Origin: Megamerina dolium
Lineage: Eukaryota > Arthropoda > Insecta > Diptera > Megamerinidae
DNA length: 64,000 bases
Reading direction: 5' to 3'
NCBI GenBank assembly: GCA_963854835.1
Contig: OY978528.1
Location: forward strand, 55,466,508 to 55,530,507
Within the stretch, counting starts at the first letter, position 1, and the number at the start of each line of letters is the position of its first letter. The notes beneath the pieces were generated by a model. The model saw only the letters and a list, made by a program, of their open reading frames with translations, had not been told where the DNA came from and did not search any database. Made by a program: the position numbers and the translations under genes. Positions 24,094-36,936 of the stretch are shown here, piece by piece.

Positions 24094-24183
24094 CGTGAAA
24101 AACTTTTTTATTTGGGTAATGTTAGTGTTCGATAAACCGAATAAAAAAAAAATCTCCTTACAGTCGGCTGGGGCCGACCAAAC

Positions 24184-25746
24184 TATACCCTGCATATGTA
24201 GATTTATATATAAAAAGTTTACTCGAATATCCAACTTTTCTTTTATTTCCACTTTTCGAGAAACAATTTTTGCATATACTACTAATTTACACCCGAAATA
24301 TGGTTGACTTTGACGAAGTAAAAGGATTTTAAGATAATTCCGAGACTTAGTATGGGAGCTATATAAAAAATGGGCGTGGCTTACCACTTTCTAGTAAATC
24401 CAATTAATTTTTCAATGTTAATCCACACCTTAAATTTGGTGTCCTAAGTTGAATAGTTTCTAAGTTATGGTGGTTAACATTTTTGTTTAATTTCCTCAAC
24501 TTTGTATGGGAGCCCCAATAAGAAGTGGGCGTGGTACGCTGATTTTTCGCCAGATTATTTCCGACTACGATATTAATTTAAGTGTCAATTATGGTTATTG
24601 TAGACATAAGATTGCCTAAGTTAAAGCTGTTTCAATTTAAAATTTGTATGGGGGCTACGATAAACACTGGGCGTGGTGCGCCCATTTTCTGTGAGCCTAG
24701 TTGCTCGTACAATACTAATCCATACCCTAAGTCTCGTTGTCCTAGGCTAAATGGTTTGTAAGCTATGGAGCTTAAAATTTTAGTTTAATTCACTCGACTT
24801 TGTATGGGAGACCCATGAAGGAGTGGGCGTGGCACACTGATTTTCTGCCAGATTTTTGCCGACTACGATATTAATTTAAGTGTAAATTATGGTTATTCTA
24901 GACAGAAGATTGCCGAAGTTACAGCTGTTTCAATTTAAAATTTGTATGGGTGCTACGATAAACACTGGGCGTGGTGCGCCCATTTTTTGTGAGCCTAGTT
25001 GCTCGTACAATACTAATCCACACCTTAAATCTCGTTATTCTACGCTGAATAGTTTGCAAGTTATAACCGGTAACATTTTTTTTAATTTCCGCAACTTTGT
25101 ATGGGAGACCCAAAAAGGAGTGGGCGTGGCACATTGATTTTCTGCCATATTATTTCTGACTACCGTGTTAATCTAAGTGTCAATTATGGTTATTCTAGAC
25201 AGAAGATTGTAGAAGTTACAGCAGTTTCAATTTAAAAGAAGTACAGACACTTTGTATGGGAGCTACGCTAGAAAGTAGGCGTGGCTCACCCACTTTTGGC
25301 GAGATTATATAGTAGTATAATATAACTCTATGTGCAAAATATTGTTGTCCCAAGTGGTATATTATGTGAGTTATAGCAAGTTAAAGATTTTGAAAATTTC
25401 GAGGTTAGTCGCTTTGAATGCTTGGTGTGGGCGTGGTTATTGACCGATCATGCCCAATATCAATCCCCTCCGTACCCTTGGATCATAGATTACTTATGCC
25501 AAATTTCATCGAAATAGCTCAATATTTACTCAAGTTATCGTGCGAACCAGCCAGGTGACAGACAGACGGACGGACGGACGGACGGACGGACGGACGGACG
25601 GACGGACGGACATCGTTAAGTCGAAAATTTAATCGACGCTGATCACGAATATATATCCATGTCTATATCTCCGGAGATTCCTTCAAGTGGACACAAACAT
25701 CTGACCGAAATGAATATACCATGCATATTGCATTATGCAGGGTATA
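24184..25746. mobile_element. unclassified element with TATACCCTGCATA ends and internal array (T2)
   Basis: TATACCCTGCATA at 24184-24196 is perfectly inverted at 25734-25746. The interior is a tandem array: blocks containing a TATGGGAG-type box and then GGGCGTGG recur near 24349, 24501, 24647, 24799, 24945, 25096 and 25251. They are about 150 bp apart and form about 297-bp two-block units. A (GGAC)n tract follows at 25566-25611, then GATCACGAATATATATCC, which resembles a repeat found widely in Drosophila genomes. A GTCGGC/GCCGAC hairpin (24163-24178) lies just outside the left end and may belong to the element. No protein is encoded. It sits in the last DIP intron next to LINE copy 2. Confidence 0.7.
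25566..25611. repeat. (GGAC)n microsatellite
   Basis: About eleven uninterrupted GGAC units, preceded by GACAGAC. It is part of element T2. Confidence 0.95.
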
Positions 25747-27158
25747 ATAAGAGGTATGGTAAATAAATTCGAGTCTCAGATAATATTTTTGGATAAAGTG
25801 GCTATCGAAGTGTGCGAAGGCGAATTGAATCGATGGGTGACAATTCTAGAAAAATCTCAATTTTGTAAGGGAGACCTTTCAGGGATAGATGTATGAGGTA
25901 AGCGTGGATGGCAAAAATATTTAAGAAGAAGAATAAATTTGGGTACATCATCATACATCATATATACAATCCCTCCAGGGACAATTCATGGACAGCTATG
26001 AGATTATTTGCCAATTTAGTGAAAACGACAATTTTGTATGAGAGCATATCTAACGATTAGAAATATAGAGTGAGTATGTTTTGAAAAAATGTTGCGGAGA
26101 AAAAAAAAGTTGAGGTCAGGAATAAATTTTGTCCTGAATATATTTTTTTTCTGGACAGATAATGGGTTATATGCCGATTTAGGATTTATGTACGTCAAAA
26201 ATATCAATTGAATAGGAATCCATTATATATTTTACCATTGTAAAAGCATCCTTGAAGTGATGGAAGGCAATTTATTATAGCACCGCGAGTGGCTAAAAAT
26301 AGGAGGTAAGCATGTCCTACAAAATATCGTTGAGAAAATTGAGTAGAGATTAGTTCCACATTCTAATCCTCTAGATGCGACTTTTGAGAACTTAATATAA
26401 TTGAGAAATCATTTAGCGCAACCCACGACTTCCATGTTTTCGTTAATATACAATATACTTATTGTTACGAAATCGGATAAAATAGGGTTAGCTCATTTAT
26501 CAAATTCGTGTATCTGCAGTTGCCTTGATGAAGAATTCAGAAAAGGTTTAATTTCGATACTTTCACACAATTGCTCCATACTTTAATATTTATGCGTATA
26601 TTTTCTTTATTTTCTTTATCGGTAACTTGTATTCTTTGCTAAGACTTCATAAAAGCAATTGATATGCATACATTTTTACGATTTACATTTTTCATGATTT
26701 TTAGTAGATATTCGATGAACATTTTGGTTGAAAAGAATTAATATTCTAGGCATTAGGCATTTTTTTGAATGCGGTTATGGGTGTTTTTTATGTAATCTAG
26801 TATTATTAAGGACAATATAGCACGATATCTCAAAAATCATAGCTTAAACTGTGACGGAGACAAATTTGGAAATTCCTAAAAAGTGAAGGGAAAGAGAGCG
26901 CCGTATTTACAATCGCGGTACCTTAATTAAAAATTGATTCTAATTCATCGAAATTTCTGAAAGATTTCAAATAACGTAGTACAAATGACTTCCAAGCATA
27001 AAAATCTGATACAGCCAGAGGGATTTCATTTTATACGGTGGGATACCATTGCGGAGAATAAATTTCATCTAATTGGGGTTAAAACTCTAAAATGATATTC
27101 GTTAAAATTATTAGGTATTCTTTCATGTTGGATATCAGAACATCTGCATTCAAACTTA
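25747..27158. other. intron stretch with degenerate T2-like blocks
   Basis: AATTTTGTAAGGGAGACC near 25860 and AATTTTGTATGAGAGC near 26030 resemble the repeated box of T2, suggesting an older, decayed relative. No gene was seen. Confidence 0.35.
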
Positions 27159-27160
27159 TA

Positions 27161-28003
27161 CAGGGTGATTTTTTTGCAACTTTCTTTGGTCAAGTTAGGT
27201 TCATGTTCAGTTCATGTTCAGTCTATAATTTAACCATGAATCGATTTACAAACAAACAACGCTTGCAGATTATTGAATTTTATAATCAAAATTCATGCTC
27301 GGTTAAGAAAGTGCATCGTGCAGTTTCTTGTGTTCAGCGACGAAGCTCATTTCTGGTTGAATAGACACGTGAACAATCAAAATTGCCGTATTTGGTGTGA
27401 AGAGCAGCCAGAAGCATAACTGCCAATGCATCCCGAAAAATGCCGGTGGCTTCATTGGACCGTACTTTTTCAAAGACGACGAAGGCAGGAACGTTACTGT
27501 GAATGACGAGTGCTACCGTGTGACGATTACAAACTTTTTTTGCCTAAAATGCAAGAGCTGGACTTTACTGACATTAGGTTTCTACAAGACGGTGCCACAT
27601 GTCCCACAGCACGCGAAATAATGGCCCACTTGAGCCGCGAGTTTGGCGAATAGTTTATTTCACGTTTGGGGCCGTTCAATTGGCCGTCTAGATCGTGCGC
27701 TTTAACGCCTTTTGACTATTTTTTGTAGGTCTATGTTAAGACTCATGCCTATAGAGACAATCCCGCAACGGTTGACGCACTGGAAGCCAATATTGAAGAA
27801 TTTATTCGTGAGATATCGGCCAATGTGTTGGACAGAGTATACCAAAAATGGACCCAGCGTATGAACCATTTGTCATTTGTCATCTTTAAATATTGAATTA
27901 TACAGATCCGTTCTATCGACTCAAATAAAGATTTCATTGATTTCTCTAAATTTTATGTGTTTTCTTTTAAATAAAATCCGAAGGATTTTTAAAAATCACC
28001 CTA
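27161..28003 (+). mobile_element. rosa-like Tc1/mariner, internally deleted (in DIP intron)
   Basis: Ends CAGGGTGATTTTT (27161) and AAAAATCACCCTA (28003, inverted) form terminal inverted repeats, with TA outside each (27159-27160, 28004-28005). Inside on the plus strand: MNRFTNKQRLQIIEFYNQNS (N-terminal helix-turn-helix), then a large deletion, then FSDEAHFWLNRHVNNQNCRI (first Asp), GFIGPYFFKDDEGRNVTVND, LQDGATCPTARE (second Asp), and NWPSRSCALTPFDYFL (third Asp). Frames change and there are stops. There are 41 residues between the last two Asp residues. It is a different subfamily from the 2830 element, as the ends differ. Confidence 0.85.
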
Positions 28004-28326
28004 TATATATATTATGCTATATAAATATAAATATATTCTATCTAAAAATATGTATACCTAATACGAAATATTAAAGTAATTACATTTTAATTAATTATGC
28101 CAAATTTACTAATTTTGTGTATTCCCAAGGTCATTCAGGTGCAATTATATGATGACCATATATTAGTATATACATATATGTACATATCATTATTTTGAAT
28201 TAACAGTATAACGTACAAGTCCATATTTGGAATTTCATGTAAATAATAATGCATATTACTTATACGCCCCATTAGCAAATACATTTAAATTAATTTACAC
28301 ACTTAATTGCATTGATAAACACTTAC

Positions 28327-28629
28327 CTGTAGAACCGCCTAATTCATTCGGTGGATGCTCAGTATAAAACATACTCTTTCCTATCGCTAATGAACCTTTA
28401 CGATCGATACTATTGCCACCAGCTCCAGCACCAACGATGCCACCTAACGCTGAAAGACTATTACCCGCAGCGGATGTTATCGATGCTGATTGTGATGACG
28501 ATGATGCTGAAGATGCGGAGACGGATGAGGAAACAGACCCACCACCGACACCATGTAATTCCGTTTTCATGGGATACACTTCCGCTTGTAATGCTTTTGT
28601 TGAGTCATTGCGAGAAGGTATTATGTTGT
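28327..28629 (-). CDS. DIP exon H (Ser/Gly-rich linker)
   Basis: This 303-bp exon follows a long T-tract ending GTTGCAG and ends at G/GTAAGT. It encodes NNIIPSRNDSTKALQAEVYP, a Ser-dominated low-complexity run, a GIVGAGAGGN segment, then KGSLAIGKSMFYTEHPPNEL and GGST. This is an unstructured stalk before the membrane anchor. Like exon G it is phase 1 to phase 1 and divisible by three. Read-through of its donor would add only about ten residues before a stop and remove the hydrophobic tail. Confidence 0.93.
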
Positions 28630-28639
28630 CTGCAACAAA

Positions 28640-30690
28640 AAAAAAAAAGAAAAAAGAAGTGTAACACGTAAATGGAAAATGACAATAGTATTGTGTTGTA
28701 GTATAATAACAAGAAAAGAGCAGAGCAATCAATTGACAAGATATTTATATATTATGTGTAGGTAGGGATACAAAAAAAATAAACACACACACAAGTGATA
28801 TACTGAAAATGATGAGAAATCATTTTCAAACTTTTATTTGACATTTTGTTATTCCTGTAGTAGAATGGGCAAGTTATTGTGACTATTTGAAATTGAGCGT
28901 TAATGTATCAATTTGTGGCCTAGTCTATATGAATGGGTATAGATATTAAAGCAGTTGTACGAATATATAATAAGAAATATCAAATCAGAAAATACAAGTC
29001 CCTATAGCACATCACACCTCGTCGTTCCTAATAACATTTGAACAAAATGAAAATTCTTTACATTTTATGCTTCCTTCCTATAAAGAAAATTCTCAGATAC
29101 TGGAATCTACAAGGACTTCTGAAAAATTACTTATTATGGCAATTACATGCGTCATAAAGACAAAATTTTCAATACATTTAGACAAATAGAAGCGTAGTTA
29201 ATGAGTCCATCTTGTCAGCATAAAACTTAGCTTCGAACAAGGAGCTAATCGTAAGTTTTTTCAAATACATACTCCAAATTTCTATAAGACACTCCTTACG
29301 TGCAAATACACCGAGTTGATACTGAACTTCGAAAACCAATAAATGTGCAATAATCATTACACAAATAATCCTTTTTCCAATACACTTGCCACAACGACTA
29401 TGCCGGACACGTTATTTATCTACAGCATTATACAAACACACAAGCATTGGTATATATCCCTTTACATTCACACGCATTGAACATGACTTTCAAGATTACA
29501 TATTCAATCGTATATGCTCCTACAAGTGTATACTTATGTATATCAAAATAAGAAAACAAATCAATAAAACTCATACATCAGTATACGTAGTGGCATACAT
29601 ACGAATGTACATAAACGTACATATATTCATGTGTTTATTTCCACAAACACACACATACTTATCCAATATTAAAGTGGACAGTTTACATAAAACTATATAA
29701 ACACTTGTAGACAAACATATATAGAAATACTCAGCAATGTAAATGAAACGATCAATCTTTTGATTTAGCCAAAAGAACAAAGTTTCTGACCCACAGCGTA
29801 AGCTACATATATCCTTTTGCGTTCGATGGTTATAATGCTTGTGTAATATGCTTGTTTTTGTGATTGTTTAGAAACGATTTACTCGGTTTGCCATGATTTA
29901 AGTTATATTTTGTCGAAAACAAAACCGATACATATGTACCATGCGTATGCATATACGTAACTATAACATGCTATGGATACTTATACTTAAACACACAACG
30001 TCTTGGCATGGAAAATATATTATCAGTAGCAATAGGAATAGTGTAAAAGGGTAATATAGGGGGTAAAGGAAAAGTACTAAGATTGAGACAGATTGTGTTT
30101 TTAGAGTATAAAGTTTTACTAAATTATTATTTCGTCAAGGTAAACACATAGAAATATGCTACCAATTTTCTGAAATTCAACAAAATTTTCTTTAAAAAAT
30201 GGCTCACTGTTGAAGAATTGTTTTTTGTTTGAGATAGTCGTGCAAATGAAATGAAATAAATGCAATATATATTTGGTAACTTAAGCCAACAAAGGCTCGT
30301 TGTTTTGTCACACAGTCTCGGCCTTTAACTCACAAACTAACTGAATTATACCAATTTAGAAGGGCCGTGAACCAGTGGTAAATCACCGACCACTTGAACT
30401 CTTGATTGCATCTTTTTCACCTTAATATCTACAGATCCAGTAAATTTCATGCCATATTATGTGCCAGAGAGACGGCAGCTAGTTTAGTGAGTGCCTTTTT
30501 GAATTGCCCTCATAGTAACTTTAAATGTAACATTGCTTCTGTCAACTACTATTTGTTGATAGGCGACAGTCAAGTTTAGTACAAGCTTCGTCATTTAATT
30601 TGTACTTCACAGCCATTGAAAATAGACACTTTCGTGCATTTTGCAAAAAAACAAACATCACTGAGACCAAGGAAGGACTTAATAAATACT
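28640..30690. other. DIP intron stretch, no gene seen
   Basis: AT-rich intronic DNA with short CA tracts. The open frames near 29386-29780 are low-similarity, CA/TA-driven noise. Confidence 0.45.
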
Positions 30691-30699
30691 ATGGGGGAT

Positions 30700-31290
30700 C
30701 CGCACCATCAACTGCGATGGTTAAGGATTAACAGAACTCAGTTGTTGTCTGTGGCGCTGTTCAATCGCAATTTATGCCATTTCGTAATCGTAGATGAAAC
30801 TTGAATTCATCAGTGTACACCAGAGAAGAAAGTACAGTCGTGATAACAGACTTTCATTGTGAATTCAAGCGCAATAAATCAAGGTGGTTCTGTCAGTCAA
30901 TACGGCCATAACGACAGGGTTTTTTTTTTATGCACGCGGTGTCATCGATTACACTGAAAAACATAAAATGATAACCTTCGCATATAATGGAGATCCATTG
31001 CATTGAGTCGACTTCAATTTAAAGCGCACAAGGTGAGGAAGAAAACAATCTCCGGCGCACAAGTCCACAGTAGCAATGGTAAAATTGCATGAATTGCAAT
31101 TGTGAATTGTGAATTGTGAATCTTGTGAATTCTTCAGTTTTAAGCTCATTCGACTATTATCTGTTTCCAAATATGAAGAAATGACTAGGTCCTAAGAATG
31201 AAGATGTCATCAATGAATAAGTGCCAAAATATGACCTATTGTTATTTTGAGAAGAAAACCAATTATTTTGAAGAAATACAAATATTGAGA
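30700..31290 (+). pseudogene. mariner (DD34D) transposase remnant (in DIP intron)
   Basis: In order on the plus strand, across frame changes: LFNRNLCHFVIVDET (first Asp block), YARGVIDYTEKHKMI, HKSTVAMVKLHEL, and near 31140 SSFDYYLFPNMKK with a stop and LGPKNEDVINE. This is the order of a mariner transposase with the LFPNLKKWL block, like the fragment at base 1. It is old, with multiple stops and a (GAATTGT)n stutter near 31095. Confidence 0.7.
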
Positions 31291-34200
31291 AATAAAACGC
31301 TTTTTCGCCGAAAAAATTATTTTATTTAAATAGGCGCTGTCTTATCGACCGTAGTTTGCCTTGTTTGTATTCTATTCCTCATTGTTAGTTTAGAAGTGCT
31401 CAGTAAAGTCTCCAAATTTAGGAGAGGTTAACCCACCTTATGAAACAATGATCCGTCGTCCATATTGGATGCAGATTTTGCTCTCCATAGATCTCATTAG
31501 GACATTTTCTGTAGTAAAGCGTGGTCTTTAATATAAAAAGGTGAGATTACAGTTTTATTAGAGAAAATGTTAACATCTCTGGTGTGAAGAATTCGGCTAA
31601 ACCAATACGCTTATCCTTCTGGAAAATATTCTAACCAAACAAATGGATTATAAGAAATAGATTACATCGAATTCGATACCTTTTTGAACGGTACTCAGAC
31701 ATATTTCAAGTCGAAATCAGATAATTTCAGCTCAATTTCATAAATAACTAAATTAATAATATAATAATAACTAAATTTCGAAAGTCAATTTACATATTCG
31801 ACATGTACATTTAAAATATTCTACATTCCATTTTTTAGGAATCTGAAAATTTAAAAATTAAAACTTTCCTCTCTTTTCGATTGTCCCAATCAGCACACAT
31901 TTGCTCAACAGACGTACACAGGATACAATTTACAAAAGTTTTATTCCGGTCATTGTTTTTCCTTCGTTCACTTTTTTATAACATATATACGCATATATTA
32001 TTTTTATCATTTTTATTTTTATTTTGGATTTCAACTCCTCAAGTTGAGTTTATTGAAGTTACTGTTGCGTATAACTGTTTATCGGTGTTTTATAAGTTGT
32101 TGGTGTTAATAGTGTGGTTGGTGTTGGAAAATTGACAGTCTTTATTTACACTTTCACAACAACAACAACAAATGAAAAATATCTTTAATTTCACACACTT
32201 GTATGTGTATGCATGCATACAAATACACAATTTATATAGATTTTCTACGATAGTTTCTACAACTATTAGTTTCTATGGATTCTTAACTATTTCTTAATGC
32301 GCGTATGTGTAGATGTATGACATATTGATATGTAGGTAATACGTTGCGGCAGCAAGACGATGCTGAGGGGTATACCACCACATATATTTATATAAATTTA
32401 AAGGATATTAGTAAGTTGTCACACATTACATAGAGTATTGTGCGAGTAAATAATCCACATGCGGTAAAAGTATCAAATGAACCATAGTTGACATTCATTC
32501 ATTCATTTTTTCCTTCATGAAGTAATATAATGTACGACCATGTAAGCTTCCAACTAAGCTGAGGTGATTTTAAAGTTTTTTACCTTCTACTAACATACTT
32601 CCATACATATAACTAGTATGTACGTACAATGAATGACTAAATACCGATAAAGTATTGTATTTGATGAGTTGTATTTCCACATTTTACTTCTTTTCTTCAT
32701 CAACTAGTTTTTAGTGACTAATTTTTGTATTTGTAAAGTTTTATAAACTTTAATGTGTTCAACTGTGGAGACCTGACCAATTCGATTGATTCGACAATTG
32801 GCAAAAACATATAATTAAATGATTTTTAAAAAGTGCAAAAATAAAAAAAAAAAAAAAAAAAGAAATATGTTCATACGTGATTCGATAACTTAATGTAATT
32901 TTTAAAGATAACGATGGAAAATAATAAACGTATGAAGAGATAGTGTGAGAAAAAATTTGCGTTCAATGGTCTAATATGTTTATCGGATTTTGTAAGGATA
33001 AAGCTATTTTTATAATTAACATTTTTACAGTATTAATATACTTTGATATTACTTATAAAGTAGTTTAATGATATTACATCAATAGAAATATTGACTAAGT
33101 TCTTACTAAAATCTCTATGCCATTCGAGGGAAAGCACTTGATTATATGCGCGGTAATATGTGAACTCATTGTATAAAATTTATGTTTTTATGAAAATAGG
33201 ATGAGTCTGTAGAGGTCAATCATATGATTGACTGCCACTGATTTCAGCTAACGAAAATTTTTCCTTGACATAGTTATCCCCTACCCCTGCTCCTTATGGT
33301 GGTTTCCCTACAAAATATACATAAAAACACATGAAGAGTGGTAAATATCACCTTAGCTAGATAGATTTATAATCATGAGCATTTAGCTTGGATCGGCCAT
33401 GAAGGTCATATAAATAAAGTTATTGTGTATTCCATGCATAATGTCAAGGTCTTAACGGCACGTTGATAATAAAATTTTATCGATATCTAAACTGCATGAA
33501 ATGAATCAATAAATTCAATGAATTACGTCAAAAATTTCTCTGTAAATACCAATTTTAATTATTCTATTTCATAGAGAATCCTTGATCTATTATATAAGGA
33601 ATACTGATTGTGGAGTCGCCATCATGACCATATGTTGGACGTTCGACACTCATCCCTCAATTGTTCACCACACTCGAGCACTGCAACTAATAGTTATTAA
33701 CTTAAATTTTATTAACAATAATATTAAGTGTTTTGAGTGTGCCTTTTATAGCAAACTAATTACTTAAGTTCAATTTTTTCTTTCCTAAATCTATTGATCG
33801 ATACTGCTTCATAAATATTATCAAGGGAGCATTATACTTAAGTATTCAACATATTTATATATATACATTTATACATACATGAACATATGTAGTCATATCT
33901 ATGAATATGTGCATAGTAAATATTCGGTTTAAATTCTCCTCTTCTCGTTTTCCTCGCAAGTACTGGGTGGTATTTCATACCGTTTAACCATAATGTTAAC
34001 ATTTACATTGAAAATATTATAATTTTCTTTTTTTCTTAATTTTTTTACATTACTCAATATGCAATGGTGTCGTTTAAAGAAAAATAAAAAGATGGCGTGC
34101 AGCAAAAAAATAACAGAAAAAACTGCATGAATATAAATAGCTTTGACTGATAAGAAAACTTGTGTTGAATACGCTTAAGTAAACCAAACTACATATACGA

Positions 34201-34390
34201 GTAAGTAGATTCATACGTTTAACTATATTCTCTTAAATATACGTATACTACTACACTCCCATAATAGCTATGAGTATGTAGACTTATTATATGATATTAC
34301 ATAGATAGCATGTTATGATTTGGTTGACTTTTTTCTGCTCTTTTCTTCTAAAAGTATGGTGGTGATTTATTTTTTCTTTTTATCATACTT
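31291..34390. other. DIP intron stretch, no gene seen
   Basis: Non-coding, AT-rich. There is an A-run at about 32845-32862 and CAA repeats near 32155-32170. No element was recognised. Confidence 0.45.
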
Positions 34391-34392
34391 AC

Positions 34393-34455
34393 TCTCTCTT
34401 GTTTCCGCTGTAGTGTGTGTAACTTGCTTCGATGGCGTTGAGGGCAATGGAATTT
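34393..34455 (-). CDS. DIP exon G (63-bp exon, membrane-proximal stalk)
   Basis: A 63-bp exon with acceptor TTTGCAG and donor A/GTAAGT, phase 1 to phase 1, encoding the Thr/Ser-rich EIPLPSTPSKQVTHTTAETR plus E. The motif directly following Ig3 matches my recollection of Drosophila DIP proteins closely. Because it is in phase 1 on both sides and a multiple of three, it could be skipped without breaking the frame. Confidence 0.93.
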
Positions 34456-34594
34456 CTGCAAACGAAAAAGAAAAATCAAGAATATTTAAAATCAACAGGA
34501 GGAAAAATTTAATTAAATTTGTGAGCACACAAAGAGTGACTTTGAAGTTCATCAATTGATGTTCGCTATGAAATATCATAAAATATGCTGTATA

Positions 34595-34874
34595 TACCAC
34601 CTTGATCAAAAAGTTCCCGGAATAACCACGGTGTGGCTTTTTCGACGTCTCTTTTTTGCATGAAATTGTTTGAAAATTGTAAAAAATCGCCAACACACAC
34701 AGAGATAGATGTACTCTTGGCTACGTAACTTTTGCAAATGTCAAGCTATGACGCTAAGATTTTAAGGAAATATAAACAACAGATCTACCAACTTAACAAA
34801 AAAACAGAACTCAAATTAGAAAGATGGAAGCGCCACACGGTGGTTGTTCCGGGAACTTTTTGATCAAGGTGGTA
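34595..34874. mobile_element. 280-bp mariner MITE (in DIP intron)
   Basis: Inverted ends TACCACCTTGATCAAAAAGT and its complement, continuing through TCCCGGAA and CCACxGTGTGGC, give arms of about 45 bp. TA flanks both sides (34593-34594, 34875-34876). The interior matches the ends of the longer mariner at 52928-53588 (shared GGCTACGTAACTTTTGCAAA and ATGACGCTAAGATTT) but lacks all coding sequence, so it is an internally deleted derivative. Confidence 0.9.
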
Positions 34875-34899
34875 TATCTAAAAAGCACCCTTTATTGGC

Positions 34900-36180
34900 A
34901 TAAACATGTATTTATATGTAGATATTTACAACACATAAAATTATTACGGATAAGTAGTTAAATATAATCATTATGATAATCATAAGTATGTGGTCTAACT
35001 CAAACATACACACACATGCACACACACACACACTCACATAAATTACCCTCAAAGAATTGTAATATCAGTATAACAATTGCATTGTATGACATTTCTCAGT
35101 GTATATCTCTTATGTAATCCTCTTCTCACAATTCCTCATCATTATACAGAGTGAATAATGAGTATGAAAGAAAAAAAAAAAAATAAGCACAGAAAAGGAA
35201 AACGCTTAAAATTACATTAGAAAATAAAAATAAAAAACAAACAAAATCCCCTTGGACATAAAATCTAAAATCTTGTTTTTCTTACATTTTTTTTTCGTTA
35301 GATTTGTTCCCTTTTCTTACATTCACTCTACGACGTGTAGTACATACATGTACGAGTATGTATATTGTATATTGTGTGAATGTCATTTTAATTTTATTTC
35401 TTTACTTTTTCATTTTCAATTCACCATTCAATGCAGTAAAAACAATAAACATAACTACTACGGACGTACCTAGTACAATCTAGGACATTAAGCAAACTCG
35501 TAATAGTCATAGTGGCACACTGGTAGTCCAACTGCAGTATGTCGATAGCCACATGACTAAACCCTCTAGTTTTGACAAACTACGTACGTTTGTATGTGTA
35601 ACAATAATAGCAGCCGGAGCTATTGGCAGCATATAATGTAATACCGACCACATTTTCAAAACAATGACATGTCCATATACAATGGTATGTGCATATACTT
35701 GTATATGTGTATAGAAAATTCCACATTACTACATACTAAATTTAATGCTATATTTATTTTTAAACCAGCATTCATGTATGCGAAATGTGGTTTGAATTCT
35801 AAATTTCATATATACAATGTACATACGTACAATTCAATCCTCATGCTTGCAAAGGCAACAAGCAGTAAAATAGCAGAAAAGGATTTACACACAAGAATTA
35901 TTATCCTGCATCCTATATGCATTCATATTCAAACGTGCGTACCTGTTGTGTGATGTGTATCTTATATAAATATGTGTACGAGCATTAGAGAGAGATGAGA
36001 AGGAATGCAACAGCATTATAGTTTGAGCAAATTTATGTAATTGTGTTATAATGACAACAAAAGGGTTCATTTTACATGGCTACATACACATTTTGATAAT
36101 ATATTATTTTTATAAAAAAATAGCAGTTAAGAATATGAGGGAAAATGGAGTTAGCCTAATTTAATAAGAGATTTAAATAT
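34900..36180. other. DIP intron stretch, no gene seen
   Basis: CA-rich near 35005-35040. Otherwise nothing recognised. Confidence 0.45.
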
Positions 36181-36189
36181 TTCTTTATA

Positions 36190-36935
36190 AAGGGTTATCC
36201 ATTTTGCGGTTTCAAAAGTAAATGTAAATAAAACACATATCAAATACTTTTTATCATGATATTTCTTTTTTATTATAAAGTTTGAACGTTTACATTATGT
36301 GTGAAATACTACATCATTTAAATGACCACCACGCGAATTGTTGCAAGCATCGATTCTTTTGAGGTAATTTTCGACCACTTTTTGACACATATTGGGCGGT
36401 ATCTCAGCCATAACGTGACGAATGTTGGTTTTTAGGTGCTCAAGAGTTAAAGGATTATCTACATAAACACGGTCTTTCGCGTAGCCCCACAAAAAAAAGT
36501 CAAGCGGTGTCAAATCGCACGATCTTGGTGGCCACTTGATATCGCCACGACGAGAAATTACGCGGCCAGAAAATTTCTCTTGCAATAAAGCCATATTCGC
36601 TCGAGTTGTGTGGCATGTGGCACCGTCTTGTTGAAACCACATATTCTCTAAGTCGTATTCTTCAATAGCAGGCAAAAAAAAGTCGGTTATCATATGACCA
36701 TAACGCTCCGAATTGACGGTGACAGTCGTTCCATCGTCGTTTTCGAAGAAGTAAGGACCAATCATACCTCCGGACCAAAGAGCGCACCAAGCAGTGACTT
36801 TTTGTGGATATAGTGGCCTCTCTTCAATTACTTGAGGATTTTCAGAACCCCAAATACGACAGGCCTTACAATATCTGTAACCGATCCAGTCTCTTCATAT
36901 TTCTTCACAATTTTGCCAATTGCTTGCGTAGTTGG
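36190..36935 (-). mobile_element. rosa-group (DD41D) element, deleted copy 2 (in DIP intron)
   Basis: The left end AAGGGTTATCCATTTTGCGG follows a TA (36188-36189) and is nearly identical to copy 1 at 2830-4124. Coding 36295-36765 is intact over IGPYFFENDDGTTVTVNSER, WFQQDGATCHT and RSCDLTPLDFFLWGY, with GAG where copy 1 has TAG and without copy 1's 10-bp loss. About 330 bp corresponding to 3489-3820 of copy 1 are deleted (junction near 36861). The element stops abruptly at about 36935, losing the N-terminus and right inverted repeat, where a LINE fragment begins. Confidence 0.9.
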
Positions 36936-36936
36936 A

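Noticed and set aside
28351..28671. Plus-strand frames of 83-106 codons opposite DIP exon H
   Set aside because: Antisense shadows of the Ser/Gly-rich exon; the minus strand has matching splice sites and phases.
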